64,000 nucleotides of DNA from an uncultured Bacteroidota bacterium (GCA_937928385.1 CALEZD010000079.1:1-64000), one strand, 5' to 3'. Positions 1-10,345 are shown, counted from the first letter of the stretch. A program made the numbers and translations. The notes: generated from the letters alone by a model not told the origin.

Positions 1-2
1 TA

Positions 3-383
3 TCCTCTTATCCTTATATAACCTTTCGCTATTCCAATGAAATATTCAATATGCATGATGATTGCACCTGTAATATTTTAACCCCAAACACATACTGGAA
101 AAATGTCGATACTTCTAATAAAGAATTAGGCAAGGAAAAATTTACCGTATTGGGATTGCAAGCCTTGCAAAAAGATAAAGCAGTGGTGTTTTACAGTATT
201 AATAACATAGTATATTTCAATACATACAATAAGTGTGCTTTGGAAAAAACCTATACGGTCGGTGAATTATATAAGACTGATAAAGTAAAGTATTGTTACG
301 CAGATATTTATAGCAAACAAATATTATTTAGGTTTGAAAAAGGGAAAATAATAGCTATACCTTTTGAAGTTTATGATTTATAA
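3..383 (+). CDS. Unknown protein, truncated by the left edge
   Basis: The reading frame is open from the left edge of the window, so this is probably the 3' part of a longer gene; the first ATG inside it is at 51 and would give only 110 residues. The visible part is lysine/tyrosine rich, with alternating hydrophobic residues and no transmembrane segment, and ends with FEVYDL. I recognise no family. Local base composition is AT-richer than the TPR gene that follows. An intergenic stretch of about 215 bases separates the two. Confidence 0.5.
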   Translation, partial: SSYPYITFRYSNEIFNMHDDCTCNILTPNTYWKNVDTSNKELGKEKFTVLGLQALQKDKAVVFYSINNIVYFNTYNKCALEKTYTVGELYKTDKVKYCYADIYSKQILFRFEKGKIIAIPFEVYDL

Positions 384-575
384 ATTGCTTGTTAAATAAG
401 ATAGTTAGTTTATCCCGCTGTTGGCGCAGAATACACCTCCACCATTAAATTCCCGCATATATTATTCGTTAATCCGTATTGTGTTGAATTATGCAACGTT
501 TCTTATATGTTGATAACTTGTGTATTTTGACATGCCCTTAACATTGGCCCTGTGGCATAAGCGGTAAGTTTTCGT

Positions 576-583
576 TATTTTTG
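576..583 (+). promoter_or_regulatory. Candidate Bacteroidota -7 element (TATTTTTG)
   Basis: TATTTTTG matches the TAnnTTTG consensus of the Bacteroidota housekeeping sigma factor and lies 16 bases before the ATG at 600. I see no good -33 TTTG at the usual 19-20 base spacing, so this is tentative. Confidence 0.3.
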
Positions 584-599
584 ATATAAATCGTGAGAT

Positions 600-2012
600 A
601 TGTATGATGATTTCATGGATGATGACTTGAATTCGCTGGATGATTTACTGAGGAGATACGAGGATGTGAAGAACGGAGAGTCGGCCGGCATAATGGACGA
701 AGAAGACTTTGAACGTGTTATTGAATACTACTTTCAGAACAGTAACGAAGAACAGGCCCTCCTGGCATGTGAAATAGCCCGCACTTATTACCCGTTTTCC
801 ACTTCGGTATTATTATTAAGAGCAGAAATACTGGTACAGGCGCAAAAGTATGGCCAGGCAGTACATGCACTGGACGAACTGGAGCAATACGACCAGGGCA
901 ACCTGGACGCTACGCTGCTGCGCTCTGATGTATTGGTCAGCCAGTTTAAATACGACCAGGCTGCTTTGTTCCTGGAGCAAAGGGCTGAAAACTTTGAGGG
1001 CCGCGACAAAATAGAGGTGCTGCTGGAACTGACGGATGTGTATGACGAATGCGAGGAATTCGACGCGGTATTTGACACACTGCAACGTGTGCTGAAAATT
1101 GACCCGCGCAATGAAGAGGGACTGCAAAAAATCTGCTTCTGGGCAGACTTTACCAAGCGTTTTGAAGACAGCATAACCGTACATACTACCATTACAGAAG
1201 AAGACCCTTATAACGCATTGGCATGGTTCAATATGGGTACAGCCTACCAGGGGTTGAAGCTGTATGAAAAAGCGATTGACTCCTACGAGTTTTGCGTGGC
1301 GATAGACGAGAAATTTGAATTTGCCTACCGCAATATGGCCGATGCCTATATGCGCCTGAAATGGTACGAGAAAGCCATAGAGGTGCTGGAAACACACATG
1401 GAACTGGCCAAGCCTGAGGATGTGATATTTGAAGCCATCGGCTACTGCTGGGAAAAGAAAAAGAATTTTCAACGGGCGAGGTATTTCTACCGCAAGGCTT
1501 CACAGCTGAGCCCGCAGGACGATAGTATATTCTATAAAATAGGCGAAACATACGCCCGCGAAAAGCAATGGGAAAAAGCGGTGAAAGCCTATTCAGTAGC
1601 ATTGCACCTGGATAAGGACAACGCATCATATTGTATGGCTATTGGTAACTGCCTGATGGAAATGGACGCGGAAAACGAAGCATTGGTATGCTACCTGAAC
1701 GCTGTAAAGCTGAAGCCGAATAATAAGACTACCTGGATGGCGCTGATAAAGGGCCTGTACCTGGCACACTATTATGATGAGGCGCTGACACAACTGGAAA
1801 TAGCCCGCGAAAATTGCGGCGATAAGGCTGATTTCAGGTATTTTCACGCAGCATCTTTGCTGGAGCTGGGGAAATCAAAAGAGGCGTTGATACAATTGGA
1901 AAAGGCGTTAAAAATTTCGCCGGCTAAAGTAAAAATGTTCACAGCGCTGAACCCTGAATACCTGCGCCGCAGTTCTGTGTCGGAACTGATAGCCCGGTAC
2001 AAGAAGAAATAA
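600..2012 (+). CDS. Tetratricopeptide repeat (TPR) protein
   Basis: 470 residues built almost wholly of TPR units, for example WFNMGTAYQGLKLYEKAIDSY and FYKIGETYAREKQWEKAVKAY, with the W/Y-G-Y-A-P pattern of 34-residue helix pairs. The N-terminus is acidic (MYDDFMDDDLNSLDD) and there is no signal peptide, so it is probably cytoplasmic. TPR arrays are protein-protein scaffolds; the partner cannot be inferred. It is monocistronic: unknown gene upstream, and a strong hairpin (2034-2065) then a convergent gene downstream. Long uncharacterised TPR proteins of this type are common in Bacteroidota. Confidence 0.9.
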   Translation: MYDDFMDDDLNSLDDLLRRYEDVKNGESAGIMDEEDFERVIEYYFQNSNEEQALLACEIARTYYPFSTSVLLLRAEILVQAQKYGQAVHALDELEQYDQGNLDATLLRSDVLVSQFKYDQAALFLEQRAENFEGRDKIEVLLELTDVYDECEEFDAVFDTLQRVLKIDPRNEEGLQKICFWADFTKRFEDSITVHTTITEEDPYNALAWFNMGTAYQGLKLYEKAIDSYEFCVAIDEKFEFAYRNMADAYMRLKWYEKAIEVLETHMELAKPEDVIFEAIGYCWEKKKNFQRARYFYRKASQLSPQDDSIFYKIGETYAREKQWEKAVKAYSVALHLDKDNASYCMAIGNCLMEMDAENEALVCYLNAVKLKPNNKTTWMALIKGLYLAHYYDEALTQLEIARENCGDKADFRYFHAASLLELGKSKEALIQLEKALKISPAKVKMFTALNPEYLRRSSVSELIARYKKK

Positions 2013-2033
2013 TTCTCACATCATTTCGGAATA

Positions 2034-2065
2034 GATAAGCCCCGGTTTTTAAGCCGGGGCTTATC
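2034..2065. terminator. Bidirectional terminator hairpin
   Basis: Perfect 12-bp inverted repeat, GATAAGCCCCGG at 2034-2045 and its complement at 2054-2065, with an 8-base loop (TTTTTAAG). It lies between the convergent TPR gene and the solute-binding protein gene. There is no long U tract, but the stem is very stable. Confidence 0.7.
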
Positions 2066-2127
2066 ATTGTGTATGGCGTTAGCCCGATATTTACTTAGGC
2101 TAAAGCCGCCTTGATTAAATCATCTCC

Positions 2128-2184
2128 CCCTGACTTAAAAGTCAGGGCTATGGAAAAAATTTCATGCACTGCACCTGAAGTGCA
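2128..2184. repeat. Two small hairpins between convergent genes
   Basis: CCCTGACTT (2128-2136) pairs with AAGTCAGGG (2139-2147), and TGCAC (2170-2174) pairs with GTGCA (2180-2184). They sit just beyond the stop codon of the minus-strand solute-binding protein gene and may help end its transcript. The first, with its flanking text, could be a copy of a dispersed repeat, but no second copy is seen in this window. Confidence 0.4.
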
Positions 2185-2185
2185 A

Positions 2186-3823
2186 CTAATCTTTTAGCTG
2201 TACCCTTTTCAGGTCTATTACATTCATAGGTGTGGCGGCAAAGCCGCTGACACGCGGGCTGATGAAATGCGTCATCTGGTCGTAGAACAGGGGAATGACC
2301 GGGGCGTTTTGCATTACTAAGCTGTCCATATTGCGGTATAATGTCCAGCGGGTGCTGTCGTTTTGCGCCAGCATAGCCTCATCGTACCAGCTGTTAAACT
2401 GAGGATGGTTGAAACGTGTGTAGTTGGGCGGGGCGGGCAGGTTGCCATTGAAGAATACCAGGTAAGTTTCCGCATCAGGATAATCGGCTATCCATTGCCC
2501 GCGAAAGAATATGGCTTCCGACTTGCTCATCTGCTGCCGCAGTATATTCGACTGCATGATTTCTACCTCCACAGGTATGCCCACAGCCTGTAGCTGGTTG
2601 GCTACAAAATTTACAATATCTGCATATATATCCGGCGTAAGAACGGTAATGGGCGCTAAACCCTTGCCGCCCGGATAGCCTGCCTGCTCTAATAATTCTG
2701 CTGCTTTGGCAGGATTATAATGATAGCCATAACTGTGCGCACTGTCGTAGCCGGGCATGCCCGCGGGTATAAAACCCGATGTAGCAGCTATGCCTATTCC
2801 ATTCCTGAAATAGGTGACGATTTTCTGCCTGTCCACAGCGTAGTTCATAGCTTGGCGCACCAGCACATTTTTTACAGGTGAGTTGGTCAGCAGTGCATTG
2901 GTGGTATCGGTGAGGAAACCTAAATATTCGGTATTCAGGTAAGTGCGTTTGCTCAGTACCAGTTTGTCTTTGTATTCTTCTTTCAGCTCACCCTTTTTTG
3001 TCAGCACCAGGTCTTTGAAAGAGCCGTCCAGTTCGTTCACAAAATCCAGTTCGCCCTGCAGGAAGCGGAAAAACTCGCTGGCCTTGCTGGTGGTGAAGCT
3101 GATTTTCACCGCATCCAGGTAAGGCAGGCTTGTGCTGTTATCATCCTGCTCGTGGTAACCGGGGTTTTTGTGCAGTATCAGCATATTGCCTTCATCCCAT
3201 AGTTCGAACATGAAAGGCCCTGTGCCACATGGATGTGTACGGAAGTCTTTGCCCCATTTACCCACCACTTCGTGCGGCACTATGCTGCAATATTGCATAC
3301 TCAGTATCTCCGGCAACGGGCGGAAGGGGCGCAGCAGGTGAATGACGAATGTGGTATCATCTATGGCTACAAAGGGATTTTGCGCTGTGACACGGTCGTT
3401 GAATATCCATGCCCCGGGCGATGCGGTGGCGGGGTCAATAACCCGGTTGAAACTGTACACCACATCTGCGGCGGTCATTTTTCGTCCCTTCCCACCTTCA
3501 AAAGCGGGATTGTCGTGGAAGTACACATCATTGCGCAGGATGAATGTATAGCTAAGGCCATCGGGGCTCATTGTCCAGCTTTTGGCCAGCGAGGGCACCA
3601 GGTGCAGGTTGCTGTCTGTAGCCACCAATGTATTGAACAGCATATTAGCCGTCCACATCATATACTGGTCTTTGGCAAATGCGGGGTCCAGCGATTCCAG
3701 CGCCTTGCCCGACATATTCATGTGGAATACATTGTGCTCTTTATGCTGGCTACTGCCGCAAGCTGATAGTACCAGCAGTAGCGTCATACAGTAATATATA
3801 CGGGAGCGAAACATAACACACAA
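2186..3823 (-). CDS. ABC transporter solute-binding lipoprotein, peptide/OppA family
   Basis: 545 residues, the usual size of family 5 (OppA/DppA) extracellular solute-binding proteins. A short hydrophobic leader ends in a lipobox LSAC at about residues 19-22, so it is likely a lipoprotein at the outer face of the inner membrane or in the outer membrane. Family features: an early LDPAFAKD segment, YTFILRNDVYFHDNPAF, PFRPLPEILS, VRQAMNYAVDRQKIV, and a late PVIPLFYDQM. It should deliver oligopeptides or similar solutes to an ABC permease, but no permease or ATPase genes are adjacent, so the partner must be encoded elsewhere. Monocistronic, convergent with the TPR gene. Confidence 0.9.
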   Translation of the reverse strand: MCVMFRSRIYYCMTLLLVLSACGSSQHKEHNVFHMNMSGKALESLDPAFAKDQYMMWTANMLFNTLVATDSNLHLVPSLAKSWTMSPDGLSYTFILRNDVYFHDNPAFEGGKGRKMTAADVVYSFNRVIDPATASPGAWIFNDRVTAQNPFVAIDDTTFVIHLLRPFRPLPEILSMQYCSIVPHEVVGKWGKDFRTHPCGTGPFMFELWDEGNMLILHKNPGYHEQDDNSTSLPYLDAVKISFTTSKASEFFRFLQGELDFVNELDGSFKDLVLTKKGELKEEYKDKLVLSKRTYLNTEYLGFLTDTTNALLTNSPVKNVLVRQAMNYAVDRQKIVTYFRNGIGIAATSGFIPAGMPGYDSAHSYGYHYNPAKAAELLEQAGYPGGKGLAPITVLTPDIYADIVNFVANQLQAVGIPVEVEIMQSNILRQQMSKSEAIFFRGQWIADYPDAETYLVFFNGNLPAPPNYTRFNHPQFNSWYDEAMLAQNDSTRWTLYRNMDSLVMQNAPVIPLFYDQMTHFISPRVSGFAATPMNVIDLKRVQLKD

Positions 3824-3978
3824 GATAATAGTAAATTGTTAAGCCATAGTGCAACAGAGCTGCCAACTGTTATACAATACATAATATTCTGTTAACTATT
3901 CCTGTGATTATTAAGTTATTATGGAATTTTGCAGCCTACCTCATCTAAATAGTACAAGCAATTGCGGGCATAAACAGT

Positions 3979-3986
3979 TATTTTTG
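3979..3986 (+). promoter_or_regulatory. Candidate -7 element (TATTTTTG)
   Basis: Matches TAnnTTTG about 28 bases before the ATG at 4015. It could drive the three-gene group 4015-6923. No clear -33 TTTG at the expected spacing. Confidence 0.35.
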
Positions 3987-4014
3987 CCGCACATTTTAAA
4001 AAACGGGTGTATAT

Positions 4015-4242
4015 ATGAATCCGGACGAAAGAAGGATACACAATAAGGGCAATGGTTTTCGCGGGGCTGCGCATATCGGCATTGGCCTGCTGTACATTGC
4101 GGTGGGTTGCATGGTAGGCTATTATAAAACCTTTGGTGCCATCGTTCTTTCTAATACAGTGGCTTACAGCATAACCGCACTTATGGTGCTCTATGGAGTA
4201 TTCAGAATATACCGGGGCTGGATGGATATGAGACGGAGCTAA
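4015..4242 (+). CDS. Small two-helix membrane protein
   Basis: 75 residues with a charged N-terminus (MNPDERRIHNKGNG) and two hydrophobic segments at about residues 18-40 and 45-65, ending in a basic tail (RGWMDMRRS). It is the first gene of a plus-strand group with the PstS-like lipoprotein and a TPR protein. Such small proteins are often found beside ExbB/ExbD/TonB-type gene sets in Bacteroidota, but none of those genes lies here. Function unknown. Confidence 0.65.
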   Translation: MNPDERRIHNKGNGFRGAAHIGIGLLYIAVGCMVGYYKTFGAIVLSNTVAYSITALMVLYGVFRIYRGWMDMRRS

Positions 4243-4317
4243 GAATTGACAGAACAGTGACGCCGCTGTTAAATTAATGTTACAAGATAAATGAGCATAA
4301 CACATATAAATAAAATA

Positions 4318-5244
4318 ATGCCTAAAATTGCGATTATGAAATCTGGCAGGTTGGTTTTGGCGCTTGGAATTTTGATGCTCTCAGCAATTAGTTGTGGTGA
4401 AGACAAAGCTAAAGACAAACCAACAGATACACTCACAAGCGGCACTATAGATATTTCTGTAGACGAAACTTACCGCCACGTTATACAGGAACAACTGGAA
4501 GTATTTGACAGCAGCTACCCTGATGCTAAAATAAATGTGCAGTACAAGCCGGAGAGCGAATGTATCAAAGATTTTATGGATGGTAAAGTGAGGATGATAC
4601 TGGTGACACGTGACCTGGGTGCTGATGAAAAGGCAGTACTGGAAGGTAAGAAAATAGTGCCCACATCGCTGGATATTGCCAAAGATGCGGTAGCGGTAGT
4701 TGTAAACAATAAGAATGAAGATACCGTCTTCAGCATAACACAATTGAAAGGCATACTTACAGGGCAGTATAGCAAGAAATACAACGTGGTATTTGACAAC
4801 CCCGGTTCCAGCACGTTGAGGTATATGCTCGACTCGCTGATACCGGGCGAAAAGTTGGGCGATAATGTTTATGCGGCAAAAGGCAATGATTCTGTGATAC
4901 AGTATGTAGTGGATAACCCCGATGCTATAGGTTTTGTAAGTGTGAGCCATATCAGTGATTATGAAGACCCCGAAGGGCTGGCGTTTATCAGCAGTGTGAA
5001 GGTAGCCACGATATTCAACGACAGCTTAGACAAAGGCTACAAACCTTACCAGGTTTATATAGCTCCGGAATGGTACCCGTTGACGCGCAAGCTGTATTAT
5101 GTACACCGCGATACCTACTCCGGACTCGCGGCGGGTTTTGCCAAGTTCCTGAGAGAGCAGCGCGGGCAGCTGGTGTTCAAACAGGCGAGGCTGTTCCCTA
5201 CCAGGGTGAATATCATCTTCAGGGAAGCAGGCATGAACCAATAA
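4318..5244 (+). CDS. PstS-like phosphate-type substrate-binding lipoprotein
   Basis: About 308 residues. The frame opens at 4291, but the ATGs at 4318 or 4336 fit better because either puts a normal signal peptide (KSGRLVLALGILMLSAISCG) at the N-terminus with lipobox SAISC. The mature part has the PBP-like fold seen in PstS: GTIDISVDETYRHV, a middle AVAVVVNNKN, ITQLKGILTGQY, and a GIGFVSVSH-like segment (AIGFVSVSH). True PstS phosphate loops (the SGG/TG-type anion-binding stretch) are not obvious, so the ligand is uncertain. No pstCAB genes follow. A TPR protein starts about 60 bases downstream, a pairing often seen near TonB systems in Bacteroidota. Confidence 0.8.
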   Translation: MPKIAIMKSGRLVLALGILMLSAISCGEDKAKDKPTDTLTSGTIDISVDETYRHVIQEQLEVFDSSYPDAKINVQYKPESECIKDFMDGKVRMILVTRDLGADEKAVLEGKKIVPTSLDIAKDAVAVVVNNKNEDTVFSITQLKGILTGQYSKKYNVVFDNPGSSTLRYMLDSLIPGEKLGDNVYAAKGNDSVIQYVVDNPDAIGFVSVSHISDYEDPEGLAFISSVKVATIFNDSLDKGYKPYQVYIAPEWYPLTRKLYYVHRDTYSGLAAGFAKFLREQRGQLVFKQARLFPTRVNIIFREAGMNQ

Positions 5245-5306
5245 TATTTTTTTAATCAAAAGCGTATATATAAAAAGAACTATACCTAAACAAGGTGTCT
5301 AAAAAG

Positions 5307-6923
5307 ATGAAAATGAAACAACTGATAGTAACTATTGCTGCTGCGGCCATGACGATAACCGCCACAGCACAGTCGTTGGAAGAAGGAATGAAAATGTACA
5401 GGTATGAAAGGTATGCCAGTGCGAAAAAGATTTTACAACCACTATCTGCTACCGATGCTGCAGCTAACTATTACTACGGCCTGTCAGAATTGCAACTGGG
5501 TAATGCTGATGCGGCGCTCAATGCATTTGTAAAATACCCCGAGGACTATGCCAACATCAGCGGCACGGTGAGGGTGAAGTTTGCTGTAGAAGGCGAAGCG
5601 GCGGGTATGCAGGCAGCACAGGCGCTGGCAGATATGGGCAAGAAAAAAGACTGGATACAGAAAAGATATGCTGCCGATGCCATCAATTATTCAAAAGGTG
5701 GTAATAAGCAACTGGCTGTAGACTGGTATAATGAGGTGCTGGAAAAAATGGTTACACCTGAATTGCTGGTAGCCTCAGGAGATGCCTACCTGCAGGTAAA
5801 CGGTGGCGGTGGCCAGGCTATGACCAATTACGAAAAAGCCGTGGAGAAAGACCCGAACAACTCGCTGGCATATTCACGCATGGGTAAGCTGATGTATAAC
5901 GCCCGTAACTACGATAAAGCGCTGGAGCACTGGAATAAAGCACAAGAGGTAGACCCTACCAATCCGCTGCCTTACCGCGATATGGCTTATGCTTACACTT
6001 ACGTAGGAAAATATGAGCTGGCGAAAGAGAATATGGAAAAATATCTTGAATACTCTGATAAGTCTCTGGCGGATCAATATACTTATGCGGAAATACTATA
6101 CCAGGCTAAATATTTCCAGGAAGCGATTAATAAAATCAATGAGCTGAGGGGCCAGGGTTTAAACAAGTTAAGGTCTTATGGTATACTAGCCTACAGCTAT
6201 ATGGAACTGAAAGATTCAGATGCTGCACAAAAAGCTTTGGAAAATGCGCGTATTTATTTTGGCAACCAGAAGCCTGAAGAAATATTCACTAAAGACTACC
6301 TGAAACAGGGACAGATATACCTGATGAATAACCTGGGGGACTCTGCAAACATAGCTTTCAGCAAATCGCTGAGCATGGATACAAGTGGTAACAAGATAGA
6401 AGCCTACCGTGAAATCGCTGAATCATTCCGTAGCAACAGGGACTGGATAAACGCCGGCAAATGGTATGAAAAAATCTACGCAGACCTTGCCGAAGTAGCT
6501 ACTGCCAATGATTATTTCTGGGGTGGTTATAGCTATTACCTGTCTATAACTACTGAGGGTATAGATACAGCGGCTATGCTGCAGAAAGCAGATACTATTT
6601 TCGGAACTATGATAGTTAAGTTTCCTGAGCAGCCTTCGGGCTACTACTGGAGGGGGCGTGTAAATGCTGCGCGTGATGCTGAAGGCGAAAAATGCCTGGC
6701 AGCACCTTATTTTGAAACCTGGCTGGGGCTTGAAGTAGAAGGTGTTAAAAAGTCTGATAAAGATTTGCTGGTAGCCTATCAATACCTTGCATTGTGCAAA
6801 TTCAGAACGAGCGTGTATGCAGAAGCTGTAAAATATGCTGACCTTATTTTGGCTATAGACCCCAACAACGAGTTTGGTAAACAGATAAAAGAGCTGGGTG
6901 AAAAGGAAATGAAAAAAGGATAA
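5307..6923 (+). CDS. Secreted TPR protein
   Basis: About 538 residues; a GTG at 5295 is in frame, but the ATG at 5307 gives a clean signal peptide (MKMKQLIVTIAAAAMTITATAQ, cut near TAQ-S), so I choose it. The mature protein is a series of TPR units, for example LAYSRMGKLMYNARNYDKAL and PYRDMAYAYTYVGKYELAKE. It is probably periplasmic and scaffolds envelope proteins. It closes the group begun at 4015 and ends at a very strong terminator. Confidence 0.85.
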   Translation: MKMKQLIVTIAAAAMTITATAQSLEEGMKMYRYERYASAKKILQPLSATDAAANYYYGLSELQLGNADAALNAFVKYPEDYANISGTVRVKFAVEGEAAGMQAAQALADMGKKKDWIQKRYAADAINYSKGGNKQLAVDWYNEVLEKMVTPELLVASGDAYLQVNGGGGQAMTNYEKAVEKDPNNSLAYSRMGKLMYNARNYDKALEHWNKAQEVDPTNPLPYRDMAYAYTYVGKYELAKENMEKYLEYSDKSLADQYTYAEILYQAKYFQEAINKINELRGQGLNKLRSYGILAYSYMELKDSDAAQKALENARIYFGNQKPEEIFTKDYLKQGQIYLMNNLGDSANIAFSKSLSMDTSGNKIEAYREIAESFRSNRDWINAGKWYEKIYADLAEVATANDYFWGGYSYYLSITTEGIDTAAMLQKADTIFGTMIVKFPEQPSGYYWRGRVNAARDAEGEKCLAAPYFETWLGLEVEGVKKSDKDLLVAYQYLALCKFRTSVYAEAVKYADLILAIDPNNEFGKQIKELGEKEMKKG

Positions 6924-6942
6924 TACCATCCGGGTAAACTAT

Positions 6943-6986
6943 AAAAAGAGAAAGCGTCCCATATATGCGGGACGCTTTCTCTTTTT
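6943..6986. terminator. Strong bidirectional intrinsic terminator
   Basis: An 18-bp perfect inverted repeat: 6943-6960 (AAAAAGAGAAAGCGTCCC) and 6969-6986, with an 8-base loop. The outer A/T bases give a U tract in both directions, so it should end both the TPR transcript and the convergent clpC transcript. Confidence 0.92.
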
Positions 6987-7004
6987 ATGAAAAACTACTC
7001 ATTA

Positions 7005-9542
7005 CTACTCTGCTTCTTTAGATTCACTTTTCTTTGAGGGTTTCTCTATTTTGAAAGTGAGTTTGCCTTCTTTTTCATCAAAGTCGGCCACTACAGTATC
7101 GCCTTCTTTTATCTTCTGGTTCAGCAGTTCTTCGGCCAGCGGGTCTTCCAGGTATTTCTGTATAGCCCTGTGCAGCGGCCTTGCACCAAACTGCTGGTCG
7201 TAGCCTTTTTCTGCTATGAACTTCTTAGCTGCCTCTTTCAGGTCCAGTTTGAAGCCCAGCGCCCCCAGACGCTTCAGCACATCTTTCATAATGATGTCTA
7301 TAATCAGCGCTATATGGCTTTCGTCCAGCTGGTTGAAGATAATCACATCATCTATCCTGTTGAGGAACTCGGGTGAGAAGGTACGCTTCAGGGCTTTCTC
7401 TATTACGCCCTTGCTTGCATCTTCTGCATTTTCTGCCCTGGCTGATGTGGTAAAGCCTACGCCTGCGCCAAAGTCTTTTAGCTGGCGTACGCCTATGTTC
7501 GATGTCATGATGATCATCGTATTCTTAAAGTCTACTTTACGGCCCAGGCCGTCAGTCAGTTGGCCATCGTCCAGCACCTGCAGCAGTATGTTGAATATAT
7601 CCGGGTGCGCTTTTTCTATCTCGTCCAGCAGCACTACAGAGTAAGGCTTGCGGCGTACTTTTTCAGTAAGCTGTCCGCCCTCTTCGTAACCCACATAACC
7701 CGGAGGCGCGCCTATCAGGCGGCTGAGTGAGAATTTTTCCATGTACTCACTCATATCCACGCGTATCAGGGCATCGTCACTGTCGAACATGTGGCGTGCC
7801 AGTGCACGGGCAAGTTCTGTTTTACCCACACCCGTTGGCCCCAGGAATATAAAGGAACCTATTGGCTTGCGGGGGTCTTTCAACCCCACCCTGTTTCGCT
7901 GTATGGCTTTCACCACTTTGCTTATCGCTTCGTCCTGGCCTATTACTGCACCTTTCAGGTCGTCGCCCATGCGGCGCAGTTTATGGCTTTCAGCCTCTAC
8001 CATGCGCATTACCGGTATGCCGGTCATCATGCTGATGACTTCGGCAATATGTTCTTCGTTAATGGGGTAGCGCTTGCTCTTCGATTCTTCTTCCCACTCA
8101 GCTTTAGCTTTGTCCAGCTCTTCGCCCAGGCGCTTTTCTTTATCGCGCAGTGCGGCGGCTTCTTCAAAACGCTGGCTCTTTACTACTTTATTCTTCTCTT
8201 GTTTGATGTCTTCTATCTTCTTCTCCAGGTCCAGTATGTTCTGCGGCACATTGATGTTCTTCAGGTGTACGCGCGCGCCTACTTCGTCCATTACGTCTAT
8301 TGCTTTGTCGGGCAGCAGGCGGTCGGTCATATACCTGTCGCTCAGCTTCACGCAGGCTTCTATCGATTCCTGGTCGTAGTTGACATTATGGAAGTCTTCG
8401 TATTTCGATTTGATATTGTTCAGTATAGTTATGGTTTCTTCCACGCTTGGCGGGTCTACCATCACCTTCTGGAAACGGCGGTCTAAGGCACCGTCTTTCT
8501 CAATATACATACGGTACTCATCCAGCGTAGAAGCGCCTATGCATTGCAGGTCGCCACGCGCCAGTGCAGGTTTGAATATATTGGATGCATCCAGCGAGCC
8601 GGAAGCGCCACCCGCACCTACTATGGTATGTATCTCGTCAATAAAGAGGATGACATCGCGGTTCTTTTCCAGTTCGTTCATGATGGCTTTCATCCTTTCT
8701 TCAAACTGCCCGCGGTATTTGGTACCTGCCACCAATGCAGCCAGGTCCAGGCTGATAACACGTTTGTCGAACAACACACGCGATACTTTGCGCTGAACAA
8801 TACGCAGCGCCAGGCCCTCTACTATAGCTGTTTTACCCACGCCGGGTTCGCCTATCAATATAGGGTTGTTCTTTTTCCTGCGGGATAGTATCTGAGATAC
8901 GCGTTCTATTTCTTTTTCCCTGCCTACTATGGGGTCCAGGTTGCCCAGCTCTGCCATTTTGGTGATGTCCCTGCCAAAATTGTCCAGTACTGGTGTTTTT
9001 GACTTGGTATTGCCAGCTTGGCGGCGTTGCTGAAATTGGCGACGTTCGTCATCTTCCTCAAATTCCTCAGAGCCCGGGTCGTTGTAATCGCCACGGGGAG
9101 CTTCTCCCTGAACTATGCCCAGTTCGCTTTTGAATTTCTCATAATCCACTTCGTACTGGTGCAATATCTGGGTAGCCACGTTCTCTTTGTTCTTCAGGAT
9201 TGACAGCATCAGGTGCTCTGTTTCTACCGTAGGGCTTTTCAGCGCCTTAGCTTCCAGTACTGTAATACGTATTACCTTCTCCGCCTGCTTGGTCAGGGGC
9301 AGGCTGTTGATATTTGCCAATGGCTTGTTGCCTTTGTCGCGGATAGCCATTTCCAGTTCCTTACGGAGGTCAAAGAGGTCTACGTGCAGGGTTTGCAGCA
9401 CTTTAACCGCAAGTCCTTCCCCATCTCTTATCAGGCCCAGCAACAAGTGTTCGGTGCCAATGAAATCATTGCCCAATCTCAGCGCTTCCTCGCGGCTGTA
9501 GGAAATGATCTCTTTTACTTTCGGCGAAAAATTCTGATCCAT
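7005..9542 (-). CDS. clpC: ATP-dependent Clp protease ATP-binding subunit ClpC
   Basis: 845 residues, normal for ClpC. Order of parts: double Clp-N repeat (about 1-145), acidic/glutamine-rich linker (about 150-180), first AAA+ module with Walker A GEPGVGKT at 231-238 and Walker B LFIDEIH near 300, a UVR-like coiled middle segment ([20 protein letters not shown]), second AAA+ module with GPTGVGKT near 570 and [13 protein letters not shown], and a C-terminal ClpB-D2-small domain ([19 protein letters not shown]). It unfolds substrates and feeds them to ClpP in the cytoplasm. Monocistronic, divergent from the STAS gene; no ctsR/mcsAB genes accompany it, unlike in Firmicutes. Confidence 0.97.
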   Translation of the reverse strand: MDQNFSPKVKEIISYSREEALRLGNDFIGTEHLLLGLIRDGEGLAVKVLQTLHVDLFDLRKELEMAIRDKGNKPLANINSLPLTKQAEKVIRITVLEAKALKSPTVETEHLMLSILKNKENVATQILHQYEVDYEKFKSELGIVQGEAPRGDYNDPGSEEFEEDDERRQFQQRRQAGNTKSKTPVLDNFGRDITKMAELGNLDPIVGREKEIERVSQILSRRKKNNPILIGEPGVGKTAIVEGLALRIVQRKVSRVLFDKRVISLDLAALVAGTKYRGQFEERMKAIMNELEKNRDVILFIDEIHTIVGAGGASGSLDASNIFKPALARGDLQCIGASTLDEYRMYIEKDGALDRRFQKVMVDPPSVEETITILNNIKSKYEDFHNVNYDQESIEACVKLSDRYMTDRLLPDKAIDVMDEVGARVHLKNINVPQNILDLEKKIEDIKQEKNKVVKSQRFEEAAALRDKEKRLGEELDKAKAEWEEESKSKRYPINEEHIAEVISMMTGIPVMRMVEAESHKLRRMGDDLKGAVIGQDEAISKVVKAIQRNRVGLKDPRKPIGSFIFLGPTGVGKTELARALARHMFDSDDALIRVDMSEYMEKFSLSRLIGAPPGYVGYEEGGQLTEKVRRKPYSVVLLDEIEKAHPDIFNILLQVLDDGQLTDGLGRKVDFKNTMIIMTSNIGVRQLKDFGAGVGFTTSARAENAEDASKGVIEKALKRTFSPEFLNRIDDVIIFNQLDESHIALIIDIIMKDVLKRLGALGFKLDLKEAAKKFIAEKGYDQQFGARPLHRAIQKYLEDPLAEELLNQKIKEGDTVVADFDEKEGKLTFKIEKPSKKSESKEAE

Positions 9543-9719
9543 TAATAAAGTCCTCGCTTTGTTTTTATAAAATTAACGAATAATCCGGTGTAGCTGGTAT
9601 TAAGATTGGTTATATTCATATTGCTAACAACACATACTACAATATAAAACAAATAATACCGTGGAAATGTTATTTTTAATTAATGCTATTTTACACTCCT
9701 GTTACTTAAACTACATTTT

Positions 9720-10094
9720 ATGGAGTTCAAATTTGATACCAAAACAACATATACGGTAATAACACCACAGACGGATGTGCTGGATAATAATTTGACTGGC
9801 AAGCTGGCAGAGTTAATTAAAGCAGATTACGGCATTGACAGTAATAACTTCATTATTGACCTACAACATTGTATATCAGCCGACAATACGTCATTGGGAG
9901 GCTTGTTGCAGGTACACGATGATTGTTATGCCGCGCTGCGCTCTTTTGTACTCACCGGTACCCAACCCGAAGTATTGAAATTATTACAAAGCAATGACGC
10001 TGCAGATAAACTAAACATTGCCCCTACCATGCAAGAGGCGGTAGATATCATCAGTATGGAAATACTGGAGAGGGATTTGTTGAGCGAAGAATAG
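9720..10094 (+). CDS. STAS-domain (anti-anti-sigma-like) protein
   Basis: 124 residues, the length of SpoIIAA/RsbV-type STAS proteins. It opens with a beta strand (KTTYTVITPQTDVLDNN) and has the characteristic NFIIDLQHCISADNTSLGGLLQVHDDC, in which TSLGGL stands where DSSGLG is usual, so a phosphorylatable Ser/Thr is still present. It precedes rnz by about 250 bases in the same direction, a gene order known from other Bacteroidota. No anti-sigma kinase gene is nearby. Confidence 0.75.
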   Translation: MEFKFDTKTTYTVITPQTDVLDNNLTGKLAELIKADYGIDSNNFIIDLQHCISADNTSLGGLLQVHDDCYAALRSFVLTGTQPEVLKLLQSNDAADKLNIAPTMQEAVDIISMEILERDLLSEE

Positions 10095-10345
10095 ACATTT
10101 ATCGTATTTTTTTAAACAAAAACGGCTAAAATTGCATAATCAGGAAAAATGCGCGATTTTGCTGTACTTCCATTCTATAACTGTAACGCCCTGTTAATCT
10201 GTAGTTTTTTGGTATAAGGCGTTGATATGAAACGAGGATATAAGAGTTCAGGTTTTGCACTCAGGGAAATAAAGATTGGGCGGTTTTACATTTTACTAAG
10301 CTTCCGCGGGTACCATCTGGCCGCTGGAAAGAAAATTGTTGTCAG

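Noticed and set aside
816..1472. 218-codon minus-strand frame
   Set aside because: Lies wholly opposite the clear TPR gene; no protein-like motifs.
7791..8486. 231-codon plus-strand frame
   Set aside because: Antisense to the AAA+ modules of clpC.
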